From Ornithinibacillus halophilus (GTDB lineage: Bacteria; Bacillota; Bacilli; Bacillales; Amphibacillaceae), in NCBI RefSeq assembly GCF_900129485.1, contig NZ_FQVW01000024.1:1-47729 (forward strand): a stretch of DNA of 47,729 bases, written 5' to 3'. Under the pieces are notes generated by a model. That model was not told the origin of the DNA, made no database searches, and saw nothing but the letters and a program-made list of their open reading frames with translations. This document shows, in pieces, positions 7,899 through 15,533 of this stretch (positions within the stretch are counted from its first letter, which is position 1; every line of letters begins with the position of its first letter). The position numbers and the translations under genes were made by a program.

Positions 7899-9575
7899 TT
7901 ATTCTGGCTTTAAAATAATCGTTCCGTCTTCTTCTTGTTTTACTTGCCATTTTCGTTGCTCGGAGTCTTTTAGTAATTCATACGTTTTCATTCCAACATA
8001 AAACTTATTACTGTCAGCTTCGTTATCTGACCCTGATAAATGATCGATGTTAACTGTAAATTCTATTTTAACAGCTTCTTCAATGACAGGTCGATGAATA
8101 TGCGCATAAATCATTTGACGACCGTCCTCTTCATTTAAGATATCATAGGTCATATTACGATTGATCGGGTCTTGCTTATCCTTTCCAAGATAAAACATCG
8201 AGCACGTTTTTACTTGGATGCCTTTTGGAAAGTGAATATAGAATTCAAAGTCCTCTGTTGGTTCCGAAAAATCAAATTCATAATAGTCCTCACATTCCTC
8301 AAATAATGGTTTCATTAACGATGGTTCAAAGCAACTCATGTGTATTTTCTTTTCTTCATCAAGTGCTAATGGTTTTCCTGTTCCAATTCGAAAATCTCTA
8401 AAACCATCATTGTGAATGTCATATAGTATTGGTAGTTCATTTCCATTATCATCTGAGGCCTTTAACTGAAATTCATCATCAGAAATCGGATAGTATGGAG
8501 CATCATGGTAATCTAATTTCACTTTATCTTGTTCTTTTTGATTTGGGTTATCTTTTATTTTTTTAATTTGAATAAAATGCTCCGTCTTCAAGTCACCATA
8601 TTGATTCATTACTGTTAAATGGACCGTCTGACGTTTACATAGTAAATTAAATCCTTTTTGATACGAGTCTTTTTGATACTTGTAATCAGGCATTAGCGAT
8701 AATAATGTTTGATCAAATCGCTGTTTCATTTCTTCACTATAAAATTTCTTGTTATTAAAATACTCTACACAACAAACGGATTTGTCTTCTCCTTCGACAG
8801 TACATAGAAACAGTTTTTTTGTTGCCGATTCAGGTGTTGGTAAGAATGCCCAAAATGGAGATAAATTGATGAAAAATTGATTGTCCTCATTGGTTAAATA
8901 TACCGTATCATCAATTAAGTTTTCATTCGTTGGACAAACACCAAATAATGGGACCGAGTGTGACCCTTTAAAAATAGATACTTCATACGCATTTGAACCT
9001 TGTCTTCTAATCGGTACTATGATTCGATATTGTAATAAATGCTTACTTCGTTTTAACACCGTTCCTAATAATTTAAAAAACGTTTCCCCAATTTCATTAC
9101 TATTAAAATTGGTAATTACAACCCGATCATGGGCTATATCATTTCTAAGATTAATAAGTCGATCCATCGCGCGGTTATAGCTTGTATGTTTAGTAGCTTT
9201 ATAGAAATCCTCAAAATCCCCCAGTTTATTTTGTTGCTTCATATGCTTTAAAATTCGTTTTAATAGCCCATACATATCTCCATATGAAAGACGATCAATC
9301 TTCCCTCTTACAAAAGCGTTGATTCGTCGGTCTTCTGAAAATTCCGGGTCATTATTAATTAGATGTAAGTAATAAGAAAACACGTAATATGATTTAAAAT
9401 GAATTACAATTTCAAATAGCTTTAAAGCTGCCTTAGTTGCATCAATAGGATTATGTTGTTCTAGCATATTTCTTACACGTTGAGCTACAAATAATGGATA
9501 CTCTGTCATCATCCTATTCAGCTCTGATTCTGAGAAATTATCATTTATAAAACGTTCAATCCAATGTTTCTCCAT
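7899..9575 (-). CDS. HEPN-domain protein with large beta-rich C-terminal region
   Basis: This is a 558-residue soluble protein I cannot name. Residues of about 25-185 are helical and hold a canonical HEPN motif, R-N-x3-H, in LRNDIAHDR (Arg144, Asn145, His149), which is the ribonuclease active site in many toxin and defence HEPN proteins. Residues of about 200-558 are mostly beta-rich, with acidic and aromatic stretches and no motif I recognise; they may be a sensor or binding module. ATG 9575 is the better start: GGGG lies eight bases upstream, whereas the longer reading frame would need TTG 9599 inside the preceding gene. The SET-domain gene ends 14 bp upstream, so the two form an operon. 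RNase activity is inferred from the motif only; non-catalytic HEPN proteins exist. Confidence 0.65.
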   Translation of the reverse strand: MEKHWIERFINDNFSESELNRMMTEYPLFVAQRVRNMLEQHNPIDATKAALKLFEIVIHFKSYYVFSYYLHLINNDPEFSEDRRINAFVRGKIDRLSYGDMYGLLKRILKHMKQQNKLGDFEDFYKATKHTSYNRAMDRLINLRNDIAHDRVVITNFNSNEIGETFFKLLGTVLKRSKHLLQYRIIVPIRRQGSNAYEVSIFKGSHSVPLFGVCPTNENLIDDTVYLTNEDNQFFINLSPFWAFLPTPESATKKLFLCTVEGEDKSVCCVEYFNNKKFYSEEMKQRFDQTLLSLMPDYKYQKDSYQKGFNLLCKRQTVHLTVMNQYGDLKTEHFIQIKKIKDNPNQKEQDKVKLDYHDAPYYPISDDEFQLKASDDNGNELPILYDIHNDGFRDFRIGTGKPLALDEEKKIHMSCFEPSLMKPLFEECEDYYEFDFSEPTEDFEFYIHFPKGIQVKTCSMFYLGKDKQDPINRNMTYDILNEEDGRQMIYAHIHRPVIEEAVKIEFTVNIDHLSGSDNEADSNKFYVGMKTYELLKDSEQRKWQVKQEEDGTIILKPE

Positions 9576-9589
9576 GGCTATTACCCCGT

Positions 9590-10051
9590 TTACTTCCAAA
9601 GTTCGATTAATTCTTTTGCAGAATCAATCATGGCTTTTTTAGGGTCCATTCCATCCACTTTTTGACTCGTATCTTCATCTGAAAATTGGAAGATATCGTC
9701 TCTAGCTAAGAAATATTTATAGTCTACCGTTAGCTCATCTCCAGCGTCTAGATCCCTTTTAGCAAAGCAGATTCCACAATGATACAGCATAGAAGGATCA
9801 TTCGAATGATTAATATATTCTTCATTATCGATTGTATCCTTATATAAGAAATATTCTCCTGCGAAACGTACTCCAGTTTTAACTACAATTTCATTATTTT
9901 TTCGTTGTTCTTCTTGATATTCTTCTTCTGTCATTATCTTTGCATCGACAATTAAAGAGGCAATAATATCCCCTTTTTTTACTGGCTCTAATAAAAACAA
10001 CCCTTCCCCATGAACTTTTGACTGTTTTACTTCTGTTTTTACATGAATCAT
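9590..10051 (-). CDS. SET-domain protein (putative protein lysine methyltransferase)
   Basis: This is a 153-residue bacterial SET-domain protein, predicted to use S-adenosylmethionine. The start of the domain is visible as VHGEGLF (residues 14-20). The cofactor and active-site knot is INHSNDPS (80-87), equivalent to the eukaryotic NHSCxPN, followed by DAGDELTVDYKYF, in which Tyr111 corresponds to the catalytic tyrosine. The post-SET cysteine cluster is absent, as is usual in bacteria. TGGAGGA precedes ATG 10051. It is the first gene of a two-gene operon with the HEPN protein. The target is unknown; the HEPN partner is an obvious candidate to test. Confidence 0.8.
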   Translation of the reverse strand: MIHVKTEVKQSKVHGEGLFLLEPVKKGDIIASLIVDAKIMTEEEYQEEQRKNNEIVVKTGVRFAGEYFLYKDTIDNEEYINHSNDPSMLYHCGICFAKRDLDAGDELTVDYKYFLARDDIFQFSDEDTSQKVDGMDPKKAMIDSAKELIELWK

Positions 10052-10197
10052 CTCTATGTCCTCCAGTAACTTTTTTAAATTGATTTCTTAATCTATAACT
10101 GGATGTAAGACACCCACTTTTATTTATGTATCATCTTATCTATATTACCAAAAAATTCTTCAAAGTGGTAAGTTAAGCTGCGATTTGGAAGTGATCG

Positions 10198-10968
10198 TTA
10201 GTGGTTTTGTACTTGCTCTTTAAAGTCTTTAAATTTATCTACAACATCTGGCATTCCTAATTGTTCAGCTAAAGATATTCCGTAGTTAATAGAATTTCTC
10301 GCTTTTTGTATCTCGTTTGCTTTTATCTGTGCATCAGCTAATGCATACCAATAAAACCAAGCATCCAGCTTTTGTATCTTTTCTTTATAAAATATTTCTA
10401 TTGTCGGATAGTATTCACTAAATAATTGTTCATCAAATACAAATTTTTCTCCATTCCATTTCAGTACATCCACAATATAGGCATCGGCTAATATCCGGTC
10501 CCATAATGCTATACCACCTTCGAAAGGTTCTATCATATGGTAGTTCCATTCAGCACGTTTTTCTAAATGATTTCCCTTCCGTTCAAAAACGCTTAATATA
10601 TTGCCAGCAGAAGCACCTATTTTTACTCCAAATAGATACTCTTTTACATCGTCACCAGTAAGATCAACCAATGCTGAATAGGACAGTCCAATTCCTCGTT
10701 GTTTGGTTTCCCATTTTTTAATGCCAGTATGTTCGGATTTTAGCCATAGGGATACCCCGTATTCATTATATTTTTCATTCGTAAATGGGATCAGATATTC
10801 CACCTGTGAATCATGATTAAAATCATATTCCAATATAGGCATTGGATAATAGGGATTTTCCGGTGGAATTAAGATCATATGTGATGTACCTTCTGAGGCT
10901 TGTATTTCCTTGGCAATAACAACGTGGAACGATATAAGCACTATAAGTAATATCATTAATTTCTTCAT
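10198..10968 (-). CDS. secreted protein of unknown function
   Basis: I cannot assign a family with confidence. Residues 1-24 are a signal peptide (MKKLMILLIVLISF, then VIAKEIQA). The body contains ALVDLTGDDVKEYLFGV, which resembles the Asp-rich repeats of FG-GAP/VCBS beta-propeller proteins, and an earlier EYDFNHDSQVEYLIPF with the same D-x-N/T-x-D pattern. This suggests a few propeller-like blades reporting a stored quantity. The C-terminal 60 residues are helical and look TPR-like (YALADAQIKANEIQKA, then SINYGISLAEQLG). The gene stands alone. Function unknown. Confidence 0.6.
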   Translation of the reverse strand: MKKLMILLIVLISFHVVIAKEIQASEGTSHMILIPPENPYYPMPILEYDFNHDSQVEYLIPFTNEKYNEYGVSLWLKSEHTGIKKWETKQRGIGLSYSALVDLTGDDVKEYLFGVKIGASAGNILSVFERKGNHLEKRAEWNYHMIEPFEGGIALWDRILADAYIVDVLKWNGEKFVFDEQLFSEYYPTIEIFYKEKIQKLDAWFYWYALADAQIKANEIQKARNSINYGISLAEQLGMPDVVDKFKDFKEQVQNH

Positions 10969-11073
10969 AGTAAGTATCTCTCCTATTTATTAATTAAAGC
11001 TGTGAAGTCTTGATATTGAACCGCTTTACATATTTTTACTTTTCCCTTCCACAATTAAATAATGATAATTACT

Positions 11074-11102
11074 TTGACAATATAATGATCTTGTTGTAAA
11101 TT
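11074..11102 (+). promoter_or_regulatory. candidate sigma-A promoter of guaC
   Basis: TTGACA (11074-11079) is followed after 17 bp by TAAATT (11097-11102). The -35 is perfect and the -10 poor. The guaC start codon lies 63 bp downstream. I see no purine riboswitch fold in 10969-11165. Confidence 0.4.
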
Positions 11103-11165
11103 AATTAAAGACGAACAATTAAAATATAAATTATAATTATTATTCGTGTTTAGGAGTGTGTGGAT

Positions 11166-12149
11166 ATGGAAAACGTATTTGATTATGAAGATATACAATT
11201 AATTCCTGCAAAATGCATTGTGAGAAGTCGTTCAGAATGTGATACAACCGTTACATTAGGTGGACATACATTTAAATTACCGGTCGTTCCTGCTAACATG
11301 CAGACCATTATTGATGAAACAATTGCTTTAAAATTAGCTGAAAATGGGTATTTTTATATCATGCACCGTTTTGAACCAGAAAGAAGAATCGATTTTATTA
11401 AAAACATGAATGCTCGTAACTTAATTACATCGATTAGTGTTGGGGTAAAAGATGAAGAGTACCTATTTATTGAAGAATTAGCAAATCAAGGGTTAACACC
11501 AGATTTTATTACGATCGATATTGCACACGGCCATTCCGATGCCGTTATCCAAATGATTCGACATATTAAAACTCATCTTCCTGAAAGCTTTGTTATTGCA
11601 GGGAACGTTGGTACTCCAGAAGCAGTAAGAGAATTGGAAAATGCTGGAGCAGATGCAACGAAGGTTGGAATTGGTCCTGGTAAAGTATGTATAACGAAAA
11701 TCAAAACTGGTTTCGGTACTGGTGGCTGGCAATTAGCAGCTTTAAAATGGTGTTCAAAAGCTGCTACTAAACCTTTAATTGCTGACGGCGGTATTCGTAC
11801 TCATGGTGACATTGCCAAGTCAATTCGTTTTGGAGCAACTATGGTAATGATCGGGTCTCTATTCGCCGGCCACGAAGAATCACCAGGTGAAACGGTTGAA
11901 AAGGAAGGAAAGCTTTATAAAGAATATTTTGGTTCTGCTTCAGAATTCCAAAAAGGTGAAAAGAAAAACGTGGAAGGTAAGAAGATGTACGTGGACTACA
12001 AAGGTCCATTGAAAGATACATTAATTGAGATGGAACAAGACTTACAATCTAGTATCTCCTATGCTGGTGGCAACACACTTGATGCCATTAGACATGTTGA
12101 CTATGTTGTCGTGAAAAATTCCATCTTTAATGGGGATAAAGTGTATTAA
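11166..12149 (+). CDS. guaC: GMP reductase
   Basis: This enzyme catalyses NADPH-dependent deamination of GMP to IMP with release of ammonia, returning guanine nucleotides to the purine pool. It is a TIM-barrel homologue of IMP dehydrogenase without the CBS insert. It is nearly colinear with Bacillus Gua[18 protein letters not shown] at the start, catalytic Cys175 in [22 protein letters not shown] for phosphate binding, and SISYAGG near the end. I chose ATG 11166, which gives 327 residues and has AGGAG nine bases upstream, over GTG 11160, which leaves only three. It is monocistronic with a strong terminator. Confidence 0.97.
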   Translation: MENVFDYEDIQLIPAKCIVRSRSECDTTVTLGGHTFKLPVVPANMQTIIDETIALKLAENGYFYIMHRFEPERRIDFIKNMNARNLITSISVGVKDEEYLFIEELANQGLTPDFITIDIAHGHSDAVIQMIRHIKTHLPESFVIAGNVGTPEAVRELENAGADATKVGIGPGKVCITKIKTGFGTGGWQLAALKWCSKAATKPLIADGGIRTHGDIAKSIRFGATMVMIGSLFAGHEESPGETVEKEGKLYKEYFGSASEFQKGEKKNVEGKKMYVDYKGPLKDTLIEMEQDLQSSISYAGGNTLDAIRHVDYVVVKNSIFNGDKVY

Positions 12150-12157
12150 TTCATATG

Positions 12158-12191
12158 AAAAGGAGCAAGGATTGGTGTCCTTGCTCCTTTT
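12158..12191 (+). terminator. guaC terminator
   Basis: A perfect 14-bp stem (AAAAGGAGCAAGGA with TCCTTGCTCCTTTT) has a 6-nt loop. It starts 8 bp after the guaC stop. The 50 bases that follow (12191-12240) contain no A at all. Confidence 0.9.
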
Positions 12192-12238
12192 GTGGTTGTG
12201 GCGTTTGTGCGGTTGCGTGGGTTGTGCGGGGGGGTTGC

Positions 12239-12413
12239 GGACATCCATTCCGTTATTTACCCAATATGCAGCTTTTTCGATATCTCAAGGACATCTGTTC
12301 CGTTATTTGGGATATACAGGTAAATTTATTTGATAAAACTAGTAAATAGCGTACTAAATGTCCTCAGGGAAGTTAAAATTGCCAGATTATAAGATTTAAC
12401 GTATTAAATGTCC
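12239..12413. repeat. nested direct/inverted 50-bp repeat element
   Basis: Four 20-bp modules begin or end with GGACAT/ATGTCC. Two are direct (12239-12258 and 12289-12308) and two are inverted (12344-12363 and 12394-12413). The direct pair and the inverted pair are each spaced by exactly 50 bp, so the element is close to a two-fold palindrome centred near 12326. The inner arms can pair at 17 of 20 positions counting G-U. It lies between the guaC terminator and the convergent MFS gene. No coding capacity is supported. It looks like a small mobile or structured intergenic repeat of unknown type. Confidence 0.7.
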
Positions 12414-12420
12414 GAACACA

Positions 12421-13638
12421 TCAACCAACCTGATTCCCTGATTCAGTTGGTACCCTCTCAAATTTTATTTTCTTTCCTTGCCAAGATTGTTGAATCATAA
12501 ACAACCCAATTACAACTATTAAAGTTGCTGCAGCTGTCATATATAAAGCCTGGAAGCTATAATGGGCTACGATCATGCCAAGTAAATAAGAACCAAGGGC
12601 GATACCTGAATCCCAGAAAATAAAAAAGGTAGATGTAGCATGTCCACTTCTATGCTTATCTGCTGCTTGTATACACATCGTTTGGAAACTAGGTAATAAA
12701 GAACCACTGCCCAATCCAATTAATACTGCTGACACTAAAAACATCCAGGCTGTGTTAGTAAAACTTAACATTACTAATCCAGCAGCAAAAATAAATACAC
12801 ATGGAAAAATTACATATTTTGGACCTTTTACATCAAATAGTTGTCCTAATGAAGGACGAGAAATAATCATAACTGCTGCAAATACAATAAAGAAATAATT
12901 AGCAACATGAGCTAAATCGATTTCAGTCGCATAAACAGAAATAAACGATAAAATACTAGAATAGGCAATCCCAACTAAACTACCAATAATAGCAATTGGA
13001 AATGCTTTAAACTCCAATAAATCATGAATAGAGAACTTTCTCTTAATCGCATTTACTTGTACTGCCACGTTTGGAACATTTACCAAGAATGCTAAGAAAA
13101 CCCCACCAACCATGATAAAGCTTAATACAATGAACAATAACTGAGGACTTGCAACCTGAATTAATGACAACCCTAAGAAAGGTCCAATAACGATTGCTAT
13201 ATTCATTGACATAGCAAAATAACCAAGCCCTTCTCCCCTTCGTTCATCTGGGACTAAATCTGCTGCAATCGCACTGGTTGCAGTCGTTAAAAATCCAAAT
13301 GAAATCCCATGAATAAACCTTACAATTAATAATGGGATGAACCCATCGACCCAGATGTATAAAAACATCGTTAAAGAGAATAAAATAGTACTCCAAATTA
13401 GCGACTTTTGCTTCCCCATTTTTTCTAGTAATGTTCCAGAAAACAGCCGCATTATAATTGCTGCCACAAGCATACTTGTAACGACTAATCCACCTTGTGC
13501 TTCTGTTCCACCAAGATTCCGAATCACATAATTTGGTAACGTCGTAAGCAATGCATAAAAAGCAACAAATACAATAAATTGTGTTAATGATATACTGATA
13601 AAACTCTTTGTCCAAATAGGAACTTTATGATTACTCAT
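12421..13638 (-). CDS. MFS transporter (YwoG-like drug exporter)
   Basis: This is a twelve-helix major facilitator membrane protein of 405 residues, probably a proton-driven exporter. The first half has the usual loop 2-3 region (RLFSGTLLEKMGKQK), GISFGFLTTATSAIAADLVP, and RRGEGLGYFAMSMNIAIVIGP, a motif C-like antiporter segment. GGAGAGG precedes ATG 13638. The marR gene lies 24 bp upstream on the same strand, so the pair forms an operon, as in the B. subtilis ywoH-ywoG pair. Expression is probably repressed by that MarR protein through the palindrome at 14083-14108. The substrate is unknown. Confidence 0.85.
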   Translation of the reverse strand: MSNHKVPIWTKSFISISLTQFIVFVAFYALLTTLPNYVIRNLGGTEAQGGLVVTSMLVAAIIMRLFSGTLLEKMGKQKSLIWSTILFSLTMFLYIWVDGFIPLLIVRFIHGISFGFLTTATSAIAADLVPDERRGEGLGYFAMSMNIAIVIGPFLGLSLIQVASPQLLFIVLSFIMVGGVFLAFLVNVPNVAVQVNAIKRKFSIHDLLEFKAFPIAIIGSLVGIAYSSILSFISVYATEIDLAHVANYFFIVFAAVMIISRPSLGQLFDVKGPKYVIFPCVFIFAAGLVMLSFTNTAWMFLVSAVLIGLGSGSLLPSFQTMCIQAADKHRSGHATSTFFIFWDSGIALGSYLLGMIVAHYSFQALYMTAAATLIVVIGLFMIQQSWQGKKIKFERVPTESGNQVG

Positions 13639-13661
13639 GATGTTACCTCTCCTCTACTATG

Positions 13662-14066
13662 CTAAACTAACTTTTGTATTAATTGATAAAAAACATTTTT
13701 TTCTTCTTCTGATAACTGCTCCAGCATTTTTTCTTCATGAGAAGCTACAGATTTTTCAATATCAAAGTATTTCTCTTTAGCACTATCAGTCAACTGAATT
13801 AATCGCGCACGTTTATCTTGACCTTGAGTTCTGCTAATCCAACCATTGGCTTCCATCCGTTTTAATGTTCTTGTAACGGTAGGTGCCTCCACATGAAAGT
13901 ATTGAGTGATTTCAGTTTGAGTTTTCGCACCGTTCTTATATAAATAGTAAATAATCGACCACTGTGCATTATATAAACCATGATTTTTTAAACAATCGTT
14001 TAAATGTTTATTAATGTAACGAACCTTTTGATTCAGTTGGTGAATTATATCTTGATTTTTAACCAT
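13662..14066 (-). CDS. MarR family transcriptional regulator
   Basis: This is a 134-residue winged-helix repressor. The DNA-binding part is QTEITQYFHVEAPTVTRTLKRME, a MarR recognition helix, followed by the wing ISRTQGQDKRARLIQLT, whose D-x-R motif is diagnostic. The flanking helices form the dimer interface and ligand pocket. TGGAGG lies 7 nt before ATG 14066. It is the first gene of an operon with the MFS exporter and faces a perfect palindrome in its own leader, so it probably represses itself and the pump until a small molecule releases it. It resembles YwoH of B. subtilis. Confidence 0.9.
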   Translation of the reverse strand: MVKNQDIIHQLNQKVRYINKHLNDCLKNHGLYNAQWSIIYYLYKNGAKTQTEITQYFHVEAPTVTRTLKRMEANGWISRTQGQDKRARLIQLTDSAKEKYFDIEKSVASHEEKMLEQLSEEEKNVFYQLIQKLV

Positions 14067-14082
14067 AAATATCCTCCAATTA

Positions 14083-14148
14083 AAAATAGTTACCTAGGTA
14101 ACTATTTTGCATAAATACTACTATAGTCCTGATGAAAATAATTGTAAA
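14083..14148 (-). promoter_or_regulatory. marR-MFS promoter with perfect 26-bp operator palindrome
   Basis: 14083-14108 is a perfect palindrome (half-site AAAATAGTTACCT). On the minus strand, TTTACA (14148-14143) and TATAGT (14125-14120), separated by 17 bp, make a good sigma-A promoter. The operator begins 11 bp downstream of the -10 and covers the expected transcription start, the classic place for autorepression by MarR. Confidence 0.8.
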
Positions 14149-14213
14149 GCATTCTTCATACTTTTTACTAAAATAAGCGTGAATTAAGCATCCTATTAAT
14201 AGGAGGTGTTGTT

Positions 14214-14411
14214 ATGAATGATAAAGACAGGGACTATGGGATGAAAAATCCCCATTTTGATGGTCCACGAGAAAGTATTATCAATGATAATGAAGGCCAA
14301 CAATTTGGAATGCAAATGGATAAAAAACTAAAACAGAGTCCATATCCAGTTAAAGAATTAAAAGAAGATCCTGAAATGAATACTTTTGACCAAACATTTG
14401 GGAATGAATAA
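14214..14411 (+). CDS. small hydrophilic protein of unknown function
   Basis: This is a 65-residue charged protein with no hydrophobic segment. It starts MNDKDRDYGMKNPHF and ends TFDQTFGNE. A very strong ATAGGAGGTG precedes ATG 14214, which supports translation despite the small size. I do not recognise a named family; it resembles short, disordered Bacillaceae proteins that are often spore- or stress-linked, but that is a guess. Array R1 begins 32 bp after the stop. Confidence 0.65.
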   Translation: MNDKDRDYGMKNPHFDGPRESIINDNEGQQFGMQMDKKLKQSPYPVKELKEDPEMNTFDQTFGNE

Positions 14412-14442
14412 AGGGGTTGGGGATTGTTTTTGTACCAATGGT

Positions 14443-14690
14443 GAGCGAGTTATCAACTATGGAGATCAATTCTGAATAGAGAGCGAGCGTATTTCCTATT
14501 GTGGGGATCACTTTTCACCCAAGGGCGAGCGACTTCCTTACCCTGGGGATCACTTCTTTCCCTGGGGCGAGCGAGTTCACTTTTGTGGGGATCACTTCTT
14601 ACCCAAGGGCGAGCGATTTCCTTACCCTGGGGATCGCTTCTCTCCCTGAGGCGAGCGAATTATATACTCTGCTGATCACCGGCGAAGCGC
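14443..14690. repeat. 21-bp-phased tandem repeat array R1 (12 cores)
   Basis: Twelve GAGC or GATC cores occur at exactly 21-bp steps from 14443 to 14674, with no exception. They alternate strictly: GAGCG, then GATC (followed by A, once by G). The true unit is therefore 42 bp made of two 21-bp halves, with consensus halves near GGGCGAGCGACTTCCTTACCC and GGGGATCACTTCTTTCCC. It lies between a plus-strand gene and a minus-strand terminator, that is, in a convergent intergenic region. A related, longer array (R2) is at 44647-45111. The reading frame through it starts only inside the repeat and has no ribosome site. Confidence 0.9.
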
Positions 14691-14706
14691 ATACCCACCA
14701 AATCAA

Positions 14707-14737
14707 AAACTCCTCCTTCAACCAACAGGAGGAGTTT
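14707..14737 (-). terminator. terminator of the 56-residue protein gene
   Basis: A 10-bp perfect stem (AAACTCCTCC with GGAGGAGTTT) is followed on the minus strand by a T-rich tail. It sits just after the stop at 14747 and separates that gene from array R1. Confidence 0.8.
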
Positions 14738-14746
14738 CATTTGGTT

Positions 14747-14917
14747 TTAGCTAGCTTTTCTTGTGCGTAAAAATAGTGCAATTTGAGGTTTCTTAACGGA
14801 AAGATTTAATTTTCTTTTATTATTACGTGCCATTACTGCAGTTCTTTGTTGTTTTGCAGCCTTTCTCATCTCTTCCATTCTATCCTTCGCGATACTTGAA
14901 TATATTTCATTATACAT
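14747..14917 (-). CDS. small basic protein (56 residues), unknown function
   Basis: This is a short gene found by reading the minus strand. The protein begins MYNEIYSSIAKDR and ends ALFLRTRKAS; it is rich in Lys, Arg and Gln with an amphipathic helix (MEEMRKAAKQQRTAV). GAGGAGG lies seven bases before the ATG, and a terminator follows at once, so it is a complete transcription unit. I do not recognise a family. The positive charge could suit nucleic acid binding, which is inference only. Confidence 0.65.
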   Translation of the reverse strand: MYNEIYSSIAKDRMEEMRKAAKQQRTAVMARNNKRKLNLSVKKPQIALFLRTRKAS

Positions 14918-15125
14918 AATTTACTTCCTCCTCATTGGTTATCTTATAGTACTATCATACTCCCCATGAGGCTTTTTAACCTCGGCACCACGGCTGATTT
15001 TACAAAAGAAAATTTCCCTCCTTTGTATGTAGAAAAATCTCCGTCTAGAGACGGAAGCAGACTAAATCTTTTCAAAATTACATTTTCCATATATAATATA
15101 GGCAAAAGTTTAAGGAGTGTGACAC

Positions 15126-15332
15126 ATGGGAAAGTCGAATGCACAGAAGAAAAGAAGCAAATTGATTCGCGAAGGAAGGCTGAATCCAGAAATAAACCGT
15201 AGTCCATATGTAGGTTTAGATTTACGTACAAGAAAAACGAAGACTAAAAAAGATAATATATACCGTACAAAACACAAGAATCGTCATCTTCATAAACAAG
15301 ATAACGATTCTTTTTATTTGCCTATAAATTAG
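15126..15332 (+). CDS. small highly basic protein (68 residues)
   Basis: The product starts MGKSNAQKKRSKL and has about a third Lys, Arg and His, with no membrane segment. AGGAG stands eight bases upstream of ATG 15126. Its last 11 bp overlap the 3' end of the opposite-strand gene at 15322. The N-terminus resembles short conserved Bacillaceae proteins annotated only as hypothetical. It could bind RNA or ribosomes, but nothing in the sequence proves it. Confidence 0.6.
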   Translation: MGKSNAQKKRSKLIREGRLNPEINRSPYVGLDLRTRKTKTKKDNIYRTKHKNRHLHKQDNDSFYLPIN

Positions 15333-15420
15333 AAAGAAAACCCCAAACACCCGCACCTATTATTAAAACAATTACCCAAAATATCGGGTTTAAAATAAAA
15401 CTCCTTCTCTTCTCTCCCAT
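15322..15420 (-). CDS. 32-residue single-pass membrane miniprotein
   Basis: This is a very short gene with one of the best ribosome sites in the window (GGAGGGGG, seven bases before ATG 15420). The peptide is a charged head (MGEKRRSF) followed by a single hydrophobic helix (PIFWVIVLIIGAGVWGFL) and ends SNL. The positive head and single helix predict a small inner-membrane protein with its N-terminus in the cytosol. Such miniproteins often regulate larger membrane complexes; the partner is unknown. It is convergent with the basic 68-residue gene and overlaps it by 11 bp. Confidence 0.65.
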   Translation of the reverse strand: MGEKRRSFILNPIFWVIVLIIGAGVWGFLSNL

Positions 15421-15533
15421 AAGAAATCCCCCTCCAATTATCAATTCTTATTAATTTATATGCCGACTCAATTCTTTTTATTTTTATGCTTACTTTTTGT
15501 GTTGGTTGGTTATCCTAATACGGGGTGATATAA

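Noticed and set aside
12130-12349. Two overlapping short frames after guaC
   Set aside because: They run through the guaC terminator and the G-rich tract and have no start signals.
14501-14770. Open frame of 89 codons through array R1
   Set aside because: It begins inside the repeat after a stop at 14477, has no ribosome site, and overlaps a terminator and a better small gene on the other strand.
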